This document shows, in pieces, positions 1-10,631 of a DNA stretch of 64,000 nucleotides (the stretch's first letter is position 1; each line of letters opens with the position of its first letter). The stretch lies in contig CM039508.1 of assembly GCA_022432975.1 (NCBI GenBank), positions 30,135,008 through 30,199,007 on the forward strand. The letters run 5' to 3'. The notes below the pieces were generated by a model. The model was not told the origin of the DNA, ran no database searches, and saw only the letters and a program-made list of their open reading frames with translations. Position numbers and translations under genes: made by a program. This DNA comes from Begonia masoniana (taxonomy: Eukaryota > Streptophyta > Magnoliopsida > Cucurbitales > Begoniaceae).

Positions 1-2681
1 ATTCAACCTGGTGACATATTAAAAGTTCTTCCTGGTTCAAAGATTCCTGCTGATGGTGTGGTTGTCTGGGGATCAAGTCATGTTAACGAAAGCATGGTAA
101 CTGGTGAATCTATACCTATTTCGAAGGAGCTCAACTCGCAAGTTATTGGAGGTACAATTAATTTGCATGGAGCTCTCAACATACAAGCGACGAAAGTAGG
201 ATCTGATACTGTTTTAAACCAGATTATTAGTCTGATTGAGACAGCACAAATGTCAAAAGCACCCATTCAGAAATTTGCAGATTTCGTAAGTACATTGAAA
301 TCTAATTCAAGTTCAATTTTACTCTTGGAGCTTGTACATTGACTTCAAAAACCTTATAATTTTCCTTAATATTAAGTACTCATAAAATGAACTTATAACT
401 AAAGAGAGCCTTATTGCATGTGACCAAAGATCTGAAGATATTAAAGTTTATGGTCTCAAAGATTTCGGTTGGGAGAATCATTACTTACACTTTTTTGGAA
501 ATTTTTAGCTTAGAAATTAATATTTTTCCTTCGTTATTCTTAAATTCATCATAGTTTGGGGTATTTATTTTTATTAATTCATGTTATATTCTTATCTTAG
601 GCATCCTTATGACTTGCAGGTAGCAAGCATCTTTGTTCCTACAGTTGTTGCTGTGGCATTAATTACGTTGTTGGGATGGTGAGTTTACCATCACTTGCTA
701 TCACTTGTTTACAGAGGTAGTAGAATTATATCTTTTATAAATGTCGTTAGGTATATTGGTGGAGTTGTTGGAGCATATCCTAATCACTGGCTCCCCGAAA
801 ATGGGAACTACTTTGTATTTGCACTCATGTTTTCCATATCGGTTGTGGTGATTGCTTGTCCTTGTGCACTTGGCTTGGCCACACCAACTGCTGTCATGGT
901 TGCAACAGGAGTTGGGGCTAATAACGGTGTGTTAATCAAAGGGGGAGATGCATTAGAAAGAGCACAGAAGGTTAAATATGTAATCTTTGATAAAACTGGC
1001 ACTCTTACTCAGGGAAAGGCCTCTGTTACAACAGCCAAACTTTTCACAGGAATGGATCGTGGAGAATTTCTCAAATTAGTGGCTTCTGCTGAGGTGACTT
1101 CTGACTCCTAACTGCATACACTTCTTTTACCATTAAATAATCCGTTTATCTTTTTCTATACCCATTGTCATGCAAACTCAAAGTCGAAGAATTATCCAAA
1201 TGTTTGTTTCTTTTTTTCCCTTAGATGAGAAATGAAAATTGTATTTCAAACAAAACCAGGAGAACGGTCACAAAAAAGAGGATATTTACAATAATACTCT
1301 ACTCATATCTAAGTTTATTTCTACTCTGTCCAAGACAGACCTGAAAGATCCATGGCTTCTCTTAACAGTGCCGTGTTCACTATAGTAGTATACAGGACCT
1401 GAAAGCTGTTTGAGCTTTTATCTAATTGCTAATTTATTTAGTTTAATAGTTTATGTATAGCCTAAAGGTTTTCCTACAATTGATGCTGTATAATTGCTAA
1501 TATTATGAATTCTTTTGTCTGGTTAGTCTACGAGTGAACATCCGTTGGGGAAAGCTATAGTCGAATATGCTCGCCATTTCCATTTCTTTGATGTGCCATC
1601 TGCAACTATGAGTTCCGAAAACCACAGCACACAGCCTTCTAGTTGGCTTTTTGATGTCACCAATTTCTCAGCGCTGCCAGGAAGGGGAGTTCAATGTTCT
1701 ATTGATGGTAAATGGATTTTGGTGAGTGTGTGAAACACAATCGATTAAGTAAATGTCAATGCACAAGAAATAAAATAATGTACTTTTTGTTGGTTTACTT
1801 ATTAATGTCGGACTTTCATGATTTATGAATAGGTTGGTAACAGGAAGTTGATGAATGAAAATGGAATCACAGTATCACCTCATATTGATAATTTCGTAGT
1901 TGAGCTAGAAGAAAGTGCAAAAACAGGCATACTTGTTGGGTATAATGGTGACTTGATTGGCGTGTTGGGAGTAGCAGACCCTTTAAAAAGAGAAGCTGCT
2001 GTGGTCATTGAGGGACTTGGAAAAATGGGTGTTATTCCAGTAATGGTTACGGGGGACAATTGGAGAACAGCTCGTGCGGTTGCCAAGGAGGTTGGTATAC
2101 ATTTTTATTTGGTTTCAACCCATTATTTAAAAAAGTTGACAAAAAGTATGCATAAATTTCAACTGGTATGGAATTTAACAATTATTCGACATTTATTATT
2201 TCAGGTTGGTATTGGAGATGTGAGGGCAGAAGTAATGCCTGCAGGAAAGGCTGAAGTTGTTCGCTCATTCCAAAAAGATGGTAGCATAGTTGCAATGGTG
2301 GGCGATGGAATCAATGACTCCCCAGCTTTAGCTGCTGCTGATATTGGCATGGCGATTGGGGCAGGGACTGATATCGCCATTGAAGCTGCCGACTATGTTC
2401 TGATGAGAAATAGCTTGGAAGACGTAATCACAGCCATACATCTGTCGAGAAAAACCTTTTCTCGGATACGATTGAATTACATGTTTGCGATGGCCTACAA
2501 CGTGATTGCAATTCCGGTAGCTGCAGGTGTATTTTACCCTTCATTAGGGATAAAGTTGCCGCCATGGGTAGCAGGTGCGTGCATGGCTCTATCATCGGTA
2601 AGCGTCGTTTGCTCTTCTTTGCTTCTTCGAAGATACAGAAAACCCAGACTTACCACTTTGCTAGAAATTACTGTAGAATAG
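1..2681 (+). CDS. HMA7: Copper-transporting P1B-ATPase, RAN1/HMA7 type, 3' part
   Basis: Spliced CDS read as 1-285, 620-678, 751-1093, 1527-1721, 1833-2090 and 2205-2681; the phases fit at every junction and give 538 residues plus stop. The 5' part (heavy-metal-binding domains and first membrane helices) lies outside the window. Visible in order are the actuator-domain TGES, the CPC motif of the transport helix (ACPCALGLATP), the phosphorylation site DKTGT, the P1B-type SEHPLGKAI, TGDNW, GDGINDSPAL, and a last helix pair ending in LLLRRYRKPRLTT. This C-terminus matches RAN1/HMA7 better than HMA5. In the family the enzyme pumps Cu(I) into an endomembrane compartment and supplies ethylene receptors. 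The frame is intact throughout what is visible. Only the donor at 2091 (GTTGGT) is unusual. Assignment to the P1B Cu-ATPases is secure; assignment to RAN1 rather than a close paralogue is very likely. Confidence 0.93.
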
Positions 2682-3468
2682 GAAAAAGGTTAGTGGGGAA
2701 GGAAGAAAAGATTTTAGAGTTTACCACTGTAGGGAATTTTGTGTATAATATGGTATCTGCTTTTCTGTTCAAGAGGGGGTGTTGAATGAAGCTCGGTTGG
2801 ATCTCCCTAATCCTTGTACATTTGTTGTTAAAAACTTGCCTGTTTTTACTTGGAGGTTGTATTTGTGTTGAGAATAGGCTCGTACTCTCCAAAAAGAGTT
2901 TGGTGGTAAAGTGGGGTTGGAAGAACTTGGTCAAAATCAAAATCTCCGTTTTTAAATTTTTTAATGAACTTGTTGTACAAGCTTCTCTGAGTTTGAATTG
3001 TTCGTTCCAAGTCCATATTGTGTTGTGATATTGTTAAAAATTGTACAAAATCAATGTGACGTAAATTGTACAAAACTAATGTGACGTATAATGTAATAAT
3101 ATACAATGTGAGAACGCGCAATCTAATTAAGTAGGAAATGCTTCAATGATGCATGGAGTTAAGGCCCCACCTTATTATGTGTAAATCTTATAGTCTTTTT
3201 AGGGTGTTAATAACTTTGTTAGAAGAAGCATTACATCCTGGTAAATGTTTGATAGGATTCTATTGCTTGAATTTACCTCTTACACATCATTACATAGACC
3301 TTGTTGGAAATGAGTAGACACAGATTATGTCCTTAACATTGAGCTTGGAGTATATGGGAGACTGTGGGACTTAAAATTATAGGAAAAAAAATTATATTAA
3401 ATAATGAAATTAGTGACAAAACGAAACTTAAATTATTTTAATTTATAAAATAAATTTTAAATTATTTT
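2682..3468. other. 3' flank of the copper ATPase, no gene seen
   Basis: AT-rich sequence after the ATPase stop codon. The first few hundred bases probably include the 3' UTR. The short ORFs here have no recognisable motif and overlap one another on both strands. Confidence 0.5.
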
Positions 3469-3514
3469 ATGTTAAAAAGTTATTCTTTTAAGTGTTGTGG
3501 ATTGCATTATAATT

Positions 3515-3900
3515 ATGGGAGCCTCACGGTCGATTTCGTTTTAGCTGCGGGCGACCGCACAGTCGATTTCATTTTAGCTGCGGGTGACTACGCAGTCGAC
3601 TTCATTTTAACAACAGGCGATCGCGGTCGACTGCGTGAATCCAAGGTCGTTGGTTTCTTAGTGCATTTTGCATCAATTTCAAATGCAAGCGATCGTGCGG
3701 TTGACCTCGTGAAGTCGAGGTCGCCCGTTTCCCATTGCATTTTTCACTTATTTTAAGTGTAGGTGACTGCATTTTAGCTGTAGACGATCGCGTGAAGGCG
3801 AGATCGCGTGAAGGCAAGATTGCTCGTTTCCGAGCATGTTTTGCACTTATTTTAAGTGCAGGTGACCATATTTGAACTGTGAGCGATTGCAAAAAGTTGG
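3515..3900. repeat. Degenerate tandem repeat rich in gcgatcgcg / gtcgac
   Basis: Several diverged copies of a block containing GCGACCGC or GCGATCGCG, then GTCGA, then TTCATTTTAGC or TTTTGCA-type spacers. Copies are recognisable near 3520, 3550, 3590, 3690 and 3780. The CpG-rich units stand out from the AT-rich surroundings. It resembles the GATCGG-type arrays found inside the LTRs further along the window and may be a relic of one. The overlapping short ORFs are products of the repeat. Confidence 0.55.
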
Positions 3901-4314
3901 ATTGTTGGTGAATGATAGTTTAAAATTTATTTTATTAACGAATATAGTTTAAAGTTTGTTTTGACACTTGAATTTTAATTGATAATTACTCTAAATTCCG
4001 AATTTGAGTGTATGATGTTCATGTGTACTTAGCGGCAAAAGAGAAGAATAAAATATGCCATAACTATGGGGTTAGAGGAGCTTACGCAAATGCCAAATGA
4101 TATAGTATGACTAGTGATTTTGTTCACACCTGCTTGAATTTGACTAACATGCTTCAAAGGGTTGGTGGAGAAGGTTTCTCTTCACGTTTTTACTTATTTC
4201 TATACAAATAAAAAAAAAAACTAATCTATACATATGAGATTATGGGTTTGACTGGAACTTTGTCATCACTTCATTGAGATTAGATTATCACGTCTGTTAT
4301 TTCCAGGAAGCATC

Positions 4315-4315
<1 letters not shown>

Positions 4316-4374
<59 letters not shown>

Positions 4375-4379
4375 TTCTC
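4316..4379 (+). repeat. CT microsatellite upstream of the VQ gene
   Basis: An almost pure (CT)n run of roughly 60 bases, broken by two TTT interruptions, ends about 130 bp before the VQ-gene ATG. CT/GA runs are common in plant core promoters and 5' leaders. Length polymorphism is expected. Confidence 0.9.
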
Positions 4380-4508
4380 TAGAACACAGAAGAGTTTCCG
4401 ACGAAAGGGAGAGGAAAGGACTGGATCAAATATGGGGAAGACTTGTCTTGCTTTGACTGAGAAATCCATTATTATATAATTATATACAGATGGGTTTATG
4501 TAAGCTCT

Positions 4509-5051
4509 ATGCTTTCTTCTCTAACAACCCACCATTTTATCATCACTATGTCTAGCAGCACCAACAATGGCGGCTCTGATCAGACTCTACTCACTCCCAA
4601 CACCCAGAGAGCAGCGACGAGGCCGGTCCGGAAGCGGTCGAGGGCTTCCAAGAAGACGCCCCCCACCCTCCTCAACGCCAGCACCACCAACTTCAGAGCC
4701 TTGGTCCAGCAATTCACTGGCTTTCAGGCCGTCTCCTCTTCGGTTTCAGTGCAGACGCAGATGCAGAATCAGAGGGGCCCTGTCTACTTAAGCTTCGGAG
4801 ACACTAAACAAGGGCTGCTACAGACGGCTAATGGTGCAGAGAACAATTACCAGAATCACCATCAGTATCTTCATCCTCAGATCTCTACTTCTCTGCAACA
4901 GTATGATCAAATGCACGCAGCAAATGGAAATACTATTCTCCACAGCTCTGCTAACAACAATGTAGATGTTGAAGAAGACGGGTCGCTTTTCCCGGATTAT
5001 CATGACTATTATTCACTGAACCAGCTGACTTTTGATTCCTTTCTCAGATGA
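4509..5051 (+). CDS. VQ-motif protein, 180 aa, intronless
   Basis: Single-exon ORF. From the first ATG the VQ motif FRALVQQFTG (consensus FxxxVQxxTG) lies at residues 62-71, preceded by a basic stretch RKRSRASKK (41-49) that could be a nuclear localisation signal. The tail is rich in Q, N and H and ends in an acidic, tyrosine-rich segment. VQ proteins bind WRKY transcription factors or MAP-kinase cascades in the nucleus or plastid. A second in-frame ATG at 4548 (MSSSTNN) gives 167 aa and reads more like a usual VQ N-terminus, so it may be the true start. An AT-rich TATA-like stretch is at about 4469-4485. The VQ family is certain from the motif; the subgroup (VQ22-like by the surrounding NFRALVQQFTG) is a guess. 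Confidence 0.88.
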   Translation: MLSSLTTHHFIITMSSSTNNGGSDQTLLTPNTQRAATRPVRKRSRASKKTPPTLLNASTTNFRALVQQFTGFQAVSSSVSVQTQMQNQRGPVYLSFGDTKQGLLQTANGAENNYQNHHQYLHPQISTSLQQYDQMHAANGNTILHSSANNNVDVEEDGSLFPDYHDYYSLNQLTFDSFLR

Positions 5052-6523
5052 AGCAATTGTTTGATCTCTGAGAAACTTATGATACAACTCATGGTTGGAG
5101 TGGGTGGAGTTGGATCGGAGACTTTGTAAATCAACTTATCAACGGCCTACCCAAATGATTTCAAAACTCATAAATAAATTGGATGTCCTGATCTATATTT
5201 GATTCAAACTCATTTTCATTTATTTTTTTCCCATGTTTTTCCAGAAATATAGTTGCTTAAATCAAAATCTGAGAATACGACTGAGATGGTTAAAAATAAT
5301 CGATTCTCATTTTTGTTCTTCACAAGAATAATTGAGACCGAGTTAACTGATCTCGGACAAGGCAAGAATGCAGAAAAGCAATGGTTGAATGGAGCAGTTG
5401 CAGTGGTGAATGGTGGGGAAGAAAGAGGAGAAGACATGCAAATATGAACACATTTTGTTGGAAGAGAATGGTCTTCTCCCTTAAGTCTCTCGTCTTAGGT
5501 CAACACCACATGCTTGTTTTGGCTTTGAATTCCTTCACTTTTACCTTTTTCTTTGGCTTTAGAATACTATTCTTCTGCTTTGATTTTTCATTTTGGAAAA
5601 ATATCCAACAATGCAATCCACTTTCACACATCACAAGCAATCCAAAATAAAAAGTGATCGGTTCAAGTTCTGCGTGATCCGAATTCTATTTGGATCGAGT
5701 TGATATCGTATTCAATATTAGAGGATTTACGTTACTCTATATATTGTTGTTTGAACCGCAAAGTTTAATTGTACTAATTTTGATTAGTAAATTTTTTTTT
5801 TGTCCATAATTTTTTCCTAAATTTGAACGCCACTATTTTCGCGTATTTCTTTTTCCGTTTCACATTTGATTTTCAATAATTGGTATAAGAATAAAGTTGA
5901 GAGTTTTACACTTGGCTCAAACAATTTTTGAGATGTGCAGTGCTTTGTGATTGCAAATTGTAAAAAAAATTAAAATTAAAAAAGAAAATTCATCTTTCCT
6001 TGTTGTGTTACCTTTTTCCTGCCACCGAAAGGAGAAAATCATGCTGAAGGAAGAGCCTCCACCCTTGTTGTCCAAGAAGAAGAACTTCCGACGAAGACCA
6101 TGGCCCAAATACGAAGTTCTCCGGTCGTCGTCGTTCTACCATTCATATCAAAAGCCGACAATCATCGAATTAATCGACAAGATCAGTCCTCCAAACTGTA
6201 AAAACTTGTATTTTTATAATTAATTAAAATTTCACGTGTCGAATTTTGTATTATTGACTGACAACATGCCATAAGTTTGCTCGTTTTGTCTTTTATTGCC
6301 ACGTTAGATTTTTCAATAATTTAGTCAAGTCGGTAATTTAGAAAATTACTGTGTGATTAAAATTAAGAAATTGATAATGGGTAAATCGAAAGAATTTTCC
6401 ATGTCAAATTTTGGAAAATGTTTAGAGTTTGTATGATGAAGATTTAGTGGATTTTTATTTAATATAAATGGTAATTATATTAAATAAAAATAAATGGAAA
6501 TAAAAAATTAAAGAAAAAATATA
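5052..6523. other. AT-rich intergenic stretch
   Basis: Contains the probable 3' UTR of the VQ gene to about 5200. A short ORF at 5951-6223 (90 codons, basic, no known motif) sits in otherwise non-coding DNA. No convincing gene, RNA or element end is seen. Confidence 0.5.
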
Positions 6524-6531
6524 TTTTAAAT

Positions 6532-7062
6532 AGGGTAAAGTGTAATTTGGCCCCTACAACTAGGTGAAATGGGCAATTTACACCGTAAACTTGGATAATG
6601 AGCAATTTAGCTCCTATAACTAGGGTAAAGTGCAATATGGCCCCTACCGTCACATTTTCTATTAAAAAGTCACGTTTTTTTGCACATGTTCATTTTTTCT
6701 TCTAAAAATGCCCCTGTTACCATTTTCTCCAACTCTCTTCAATCCGCCATTTTTGGATGATTCTTCTAACAGACAGTGGGCTCTCTGTTTTTGTTCATTT
6801 TCACAGTGAAGAAGAACAGAGCCCTAGACTCTCTCCGTGCAAAGAAGAAACGCCTTCGTCGAGGAGAAAAGTGAAGCCAATCACTCGCCGTCGATAGCAA
6901 AAAGCAGATCGACCAACCCTTCGCCGCTGTTCTCTGTTCAGAACCATCGCGAAAACCCCTCTCTGTTAAGAAGACGAGCGGCATTCAGAACGCTCAACGC
7001 AGAACCATCGTCTAGTTCGCCTCTCTCGTCTGAACTCAGTTCCGATCAAACAGGGACATTTT
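6532..7062 (+). repeat. Left TIR of the Pack-MULE-like element
   Basis: Inverted copy of 8900-9413. The outer 120 bp contain two partial copies of AGGGTAAAGTG..ATTTGGCCCC-type sequence (6532 and about 6621), so the terminus itself is internally repeated. The arm ends at CAGGGACATTTT. Confidence 0.85.
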
Positions 7063-8436
7063 TTGTAATATTTTTGGGGTGCAAAAATATCAGATTTGTG
7101 AGTGTCCAGATTTTAGGATTTTGTTCGTGGAATTTTGGTATTTAAATTCTAGAAAATTAGTTGAAATTTCTGCGTTTTTGAAAGCTGATTTTCTGAATTG
7201 GTTTGGTAAGGCTTCGCATAGTGGTTGTTTGGCCGTGTGTATATCAAATTTCAAACGAAGAAAAACATAGCCAAATTGCTGGAAAACTGGAAGAAAAACT
7301 CACCAAAGCATACAAAGTCTGTAACTACAGCTGGGTCTTCTTCAAACGAAGTTTCTCAAAGCACGACTGCGACGCCGGAGCCGGGAGCCTTTCGATTCAC
7401 TTTTTATCTCCGATCAGTCATTTTCTATGGAGGAGGATGCAAATCTGACGCCTAAACCGGTCAACACTTATACACTGGTAGACACCTTCAAGATCGTAAA
7501 TCTTCCTTCTGTAGAGTTTCAGAAAGAAGACCCAGCTGTAGTTAAGTGTGAGCATCGAACATCCTGCTGTTAAACTATGTTGAATTTCGTTAATCGTACT
7601 AGCAAAGACAAAACCCAACAGTCTCGCCCCACAACAATGGCAGACGAAGCAGCAGAGTAGCCATGTCGTTGGAGTTTGAATTCTGGATGGTCAGAAAACA
7701 CTCTTTCCCACAGAGTGGGAAAGATGGAAGCTTTGGTAAAAGTTGCTGTAAAATGCTTGAGGGAAGATAGAGATGAGAGACCTAATATGGGTCAAGTAGT
7801 TGAAATGCTTCTGTCATGAAAATGTGTAGCATAGAATGCTCCGAGAAATCAAGGCTTCTCCGATCGCCCGCCCAATCTGAATCTGTCAAAGTGGAAATCG
7901 ACCAACCTTTGAGAGAGAATAATTTCCCAGTTGACAATGTCAAACTGGCTGCTTCATTTGGTCAAACTTAGAAAACTGCTTCGATTCATACAAGGACAGT
8001 GATGGATCCAAATGAAAAGGATTTACCTCAGTTTTGATCGCAACTTAGGAATGGAAAACAGACTTCTGTTTGAAGATGATAATCGTAAACAGCCCAATAT
8101 TTCTTTATTTTGAATTGTAATTGAATGGAATTGACTGCTGAAATTTTTACACCATCGGAAATCCATGATCCTAAAATACAGCATGAACAAAAAACATTCT
8201 CTCCTTTCAAACCCATTTCCCATTTTTGTACCTCTGTACACTACTGAAATTATTATCATTTGTACTTCATCCAAAGGACCACCGCAGAAAAAAAAAAAAA
8301 ACAAAGAAGGTAAAATTGTGAACGAACTTAAGAAAAACGTGGAAAGAGTGAAGCTAAGGATGATTTCTGGCATGTTTGTTAAGTTTCTCGTTATGGCGAT
8401 TGCCACCCAGATGATTACTTGGCGCGGGTTGCGCCT
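7063..8436. other. Element interior, mosaic of unidentified fragments
   Basis: Apart from the kinase piece, this interval has short open stretches that may be further captured exons: 7428-7574 (about 48 codons from MEEDANLTPKP) and about 7860-7970 (RSPAQSESVKVEIDQPL). I do not recognise either. Much of the rest has stops in all frames. No transposase motif is seen. Confidence 0.45.
7724..7819 (+). pseudogene. Captured receptor-like kinase C-terminal fragment
   Basis: Thirty-one codons reading MEALVKVAVKCLREDRDERP followed by NMGQVVEMLL and a stop. This is the end of kinase subdomain XI (the conserved arginine in the DERP context) as found in plant receptor-like kinases, including the S-domain group. 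Nothing upstream in frame resembles the rest of a kinase. It sits inside the TIR element and is best read as a captured fragment. Confidence 0.7.
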
Positions 8437-8896
8437 TTACTCAATCCTGCTGATTCCTATACGTTTTACGACGGCATTTCTGATTGCCTCATTCTGCAGG
8501 CAAAGACCCTTTTGCTCGTACCCAGACATGTAGTTTTTTACTTCCTTTCTGATCATCTCCTGCATCACAGCCAAAAACTCTGCGCTGAAGAACTACCTCT
8601 CGTGCTCCATCCCGCTGAACTGGTCGCTTTGAGCTGTGCCTGGAGGATGCGATGCTAATGCCTCCGTGAAAAAGGCTTTCAATTCCTGCGGGTTGACTCC
8701 CTGGCTGGAGCTCCGAGCATGATTGGACCCAGATTCGTGATTCGAGAGTTCTGGCGGTTCAGTTCCGGGCAAGGAAAGGCTCAGTGATGTAGGAGGATCG
8801 GTGAAGGTAAGAGAGGTCTCAATCTGTTGATGACTGGACAGAGGAATCGTACAGGTTCTCGCTAAGGGTCTGTAACCTTGAGATGCAGAGACACCC
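8437..8896 (-). pseudogene. Captured R2R3-MYB (subgroup 22, MYB44/70/73 type) C-terminal fragment
   Basis: Read on the minus strand, one frame of about 153 codons covers the C-terminal half of a subgroup-22 MYB: YRPLART, the EAR-like DPPTSLSLSLPG, then AEFLAVMQEMIRKEVKNYMS and a C-terminus GISRIE followed by TAA (8437-8439). The MYB DNA-binding repeats are absent. One in-frame stop (TAG, complement of 8593-8595) breaks the frame just before the FFSAEF segment. The fragment abuts the inner edge of the right TIR and is opposite in direction to the kinase fragment, so at least two source genes contributed. Identification of the MYB subgroup rests on the LSLSLPG and MQEMIRKEV motifs. Confidence 0.82.
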
Positions 8897-8899
8897 GAT

Positions 8900-9413
8900 A
8901 AAATGTCCCTGTTTGATCCGAACTGAGTTCAGACGAGAGAGGCGAACTGGACGATGGTTCTGCGTTGAGCGTTCTGAATGCCGCTCGTCTTCTTAATAGA
9001 GAGAGGTTTTCGCGATGGTTCTGAACAGAGAACGGCGGCGAAGGGTTGGTCGATCTGCTTTTTGCTATCGGCGGTGAGTGATTGGCTTCACTTTTCTCCT
9101 CGACAAAGGCGTTTCTTCTTTGCACGGAGAGAGACTAGGGCTCTATTCTTCTTCACTGTGAAAATGAACAAAAACAGAGAGCCCGCTGTCTGATAGAAGA
9201 AAATTGAAGAGAGTTGGAGAAAATGTAGGTAGGGGTATTTTTGGAAGAAAAAATGAACACGTGCAAAAAACGTGACTTTTTAACAGAAAATGTGACGGTA
9301 GGGGCCATATTGCACTTTACCTAAGTTGTAGGGGCCAAATTGCCCATTATTCAAGTTTACGGTGTAAATTGCCCATTTCACTTAGTTATAGGGGCCAAAT
9401 TGCACTTTACCCT
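8900..9413 (-). repeat. Right TIR of the Pack-MULE-like element
   Basis: Complement of 6532-7062, running from AAAATGTCCCTG to CACTTTACCCT. It is about 17 bp shorter than the left arm through small indels. Confidence 0.85.
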
Positions 9414-9421
9414 TTTTAAAT

Positions 9422-10631
9422 AAAAGGGAAGGAAACCCTTTTTCCTTCCCTTTCCATTGTGTGCGACGCTAAGAAGAGACAGGGGAATAGGGGAGTGAGT
9501 CCGCGAGGGTTTTGAACATTTTGGTGTCTAATTCGTGCAACCAAGGGGAAATACTTCGAGTTTAGGCAACAATTTTCGAGGGTAAGTCTGTTCCTCCATC
9601 CATTTTCGAGTTTGTGTTAGGGTTTTTATTTGGATTTGATTCGAGCAAAGGAGCTTAAATTCCTTGGTTATCTCTGGATTTTTTGGTGTATTTGGAGTTT
9701 GTATAGGTCAATTAGCTGTTTGGAAGCGAGAAATAACGGGAAAGGGCGAGTTCGACAAACTCCCCTTTGCTAGAATCAATTAGCAATTGACACCTTTGAA
9801 GGAAGTGTTGACCAGTGAGCATTGCAACAAAGACCCAAAAGTTTCAAGGGTCGACACTTTCAGAGGAAGTGTCGACCGAGGTGAAACCCGAGAATTTCAA
9901 GTGTGAGCTCTAGCTGGGTAGTCGACACTCACTCAAGGGTCGAGACCAAGGTCAACATCTGAGCAACCAAAGAGCTTCAGGTGTCAACCGCTAGTTGGGT
10001 AGATCGACAACCGCTTAAGGGTCGACCCTTGAGCAACTTGAAAGTCAAAAGTGTCGATAGATTTGGACACCGGTCGACACCTCTCATGTTGAAGTAGACA
10101 AGTGTCGACCGTTCCTAGTAAGGGATCGACACTTGTTGTGTCTAGTACGGAGCAGGGTCGACCCTTGTTGTGACCGGTCAACCCTTACACAGTTTTGTCT
10201 CGCAACCATTTATAGTGTTGCTGGATTGGGTTCCTGGTCTCGATGTAGGACCCATTCTTATCCTTCTTTAGTGTTGAGTGAGATATTAATGACTTTTGTT
10301 TTCTTTTAGACTCGAATGAGTTTGCAGATTCCAAGCCATTGTCGGAGGTTGTCGCTCCTATGCGTAAAAAGAGGAGTCATCTTCGAGGTAGAAATTTTAT
10401 ACTTCTTGCACTGCATTGCATGGTTTTTCAAAAAATATTATTTTGATGAGTTGCTAACTATAAAAGTATGAGGGGAGCTAGTCGCTAGTACGTTGATTTT
10501 ATACGTATATGTACATATAGTTTTCATATGTTAATTTTCATCATGCATGGTAGATGGTTTTCCCGTGTTCAGTTGAGAGGATGAATCATCTTGATGCTTT
10601 GGACGATTTAGATGTCAAAATATCACGAGAC
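9422..10631. other. Left flank of Copia-1; probable older LTR-like sequence
   Basis: No coding frame is supported. A possible splice donor (GAGGGTAAGTCTG, near 9590) and two AG-ending pyrimidine tracts are present, as in plant LTR leaders. The 9780-10195 part is a GTCGAC-rich array listed separately. The sequence is interrupted at 10631 by Copia-1 and its continuation is expected from 20773. Confidence 0.4.
9780..10195. repeat. GTCGACAC/AGGGTCGAC imperfect array
   Basis: The octamer GTCGACAC or its variants (GGTCGACACT, GTGTCGACC, GATCGACAC, GGTCGACCCTTG) recurs more than ten times at irregular 20-45 bp spacing in both orientations. It forms many short inverted pairs. It is not a clean tandem repeat. 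Confidence 0.65.

Larger units (their letters stand above)
6524..9421. mobile_element. Pack-MULE-like TIR element (2882 bp) with 8-bp target duplication
   Basis: The element is 6532-9413. It begins AGGGTAAAGTG and ends with the complement CACTTTACCCT. It is flanked by the direct repeat TTTTAAAT at 6524-6531 and 9414-9421, included here. The arms are 6532-7062 and 8900-9413, inverted copies of each other over about 515-530 bp with few differences. The interior carries no transposase. It carries pieces of host genes: a protein-kinase C-terminus on + and an S22-type MYB C-terminus on -. Long TIRs, gene fragments and lack of transposase fit a Pack-MULE. An 8-bp duplication is also the size made by hAT elements, so the superfamily is not certain. 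Confidence 0.85.

Noticed and set aside
5951..6223. 90-codon ORF (basic, with KKKNFRRRPWPKYEVL)
   Set aside because: No known motif, AT-rich surroundings and no recognisable promoter or homologue by eye; not enough to call a gene.
9422..10631. Possible fifth LTR with paired splice-site boxes (donor near 9590, GATGTAGG near 10243)
   Set aside because: No CCTACATC-type partner is found within 100 nt of the donor, and no LTR ends can be fixed.
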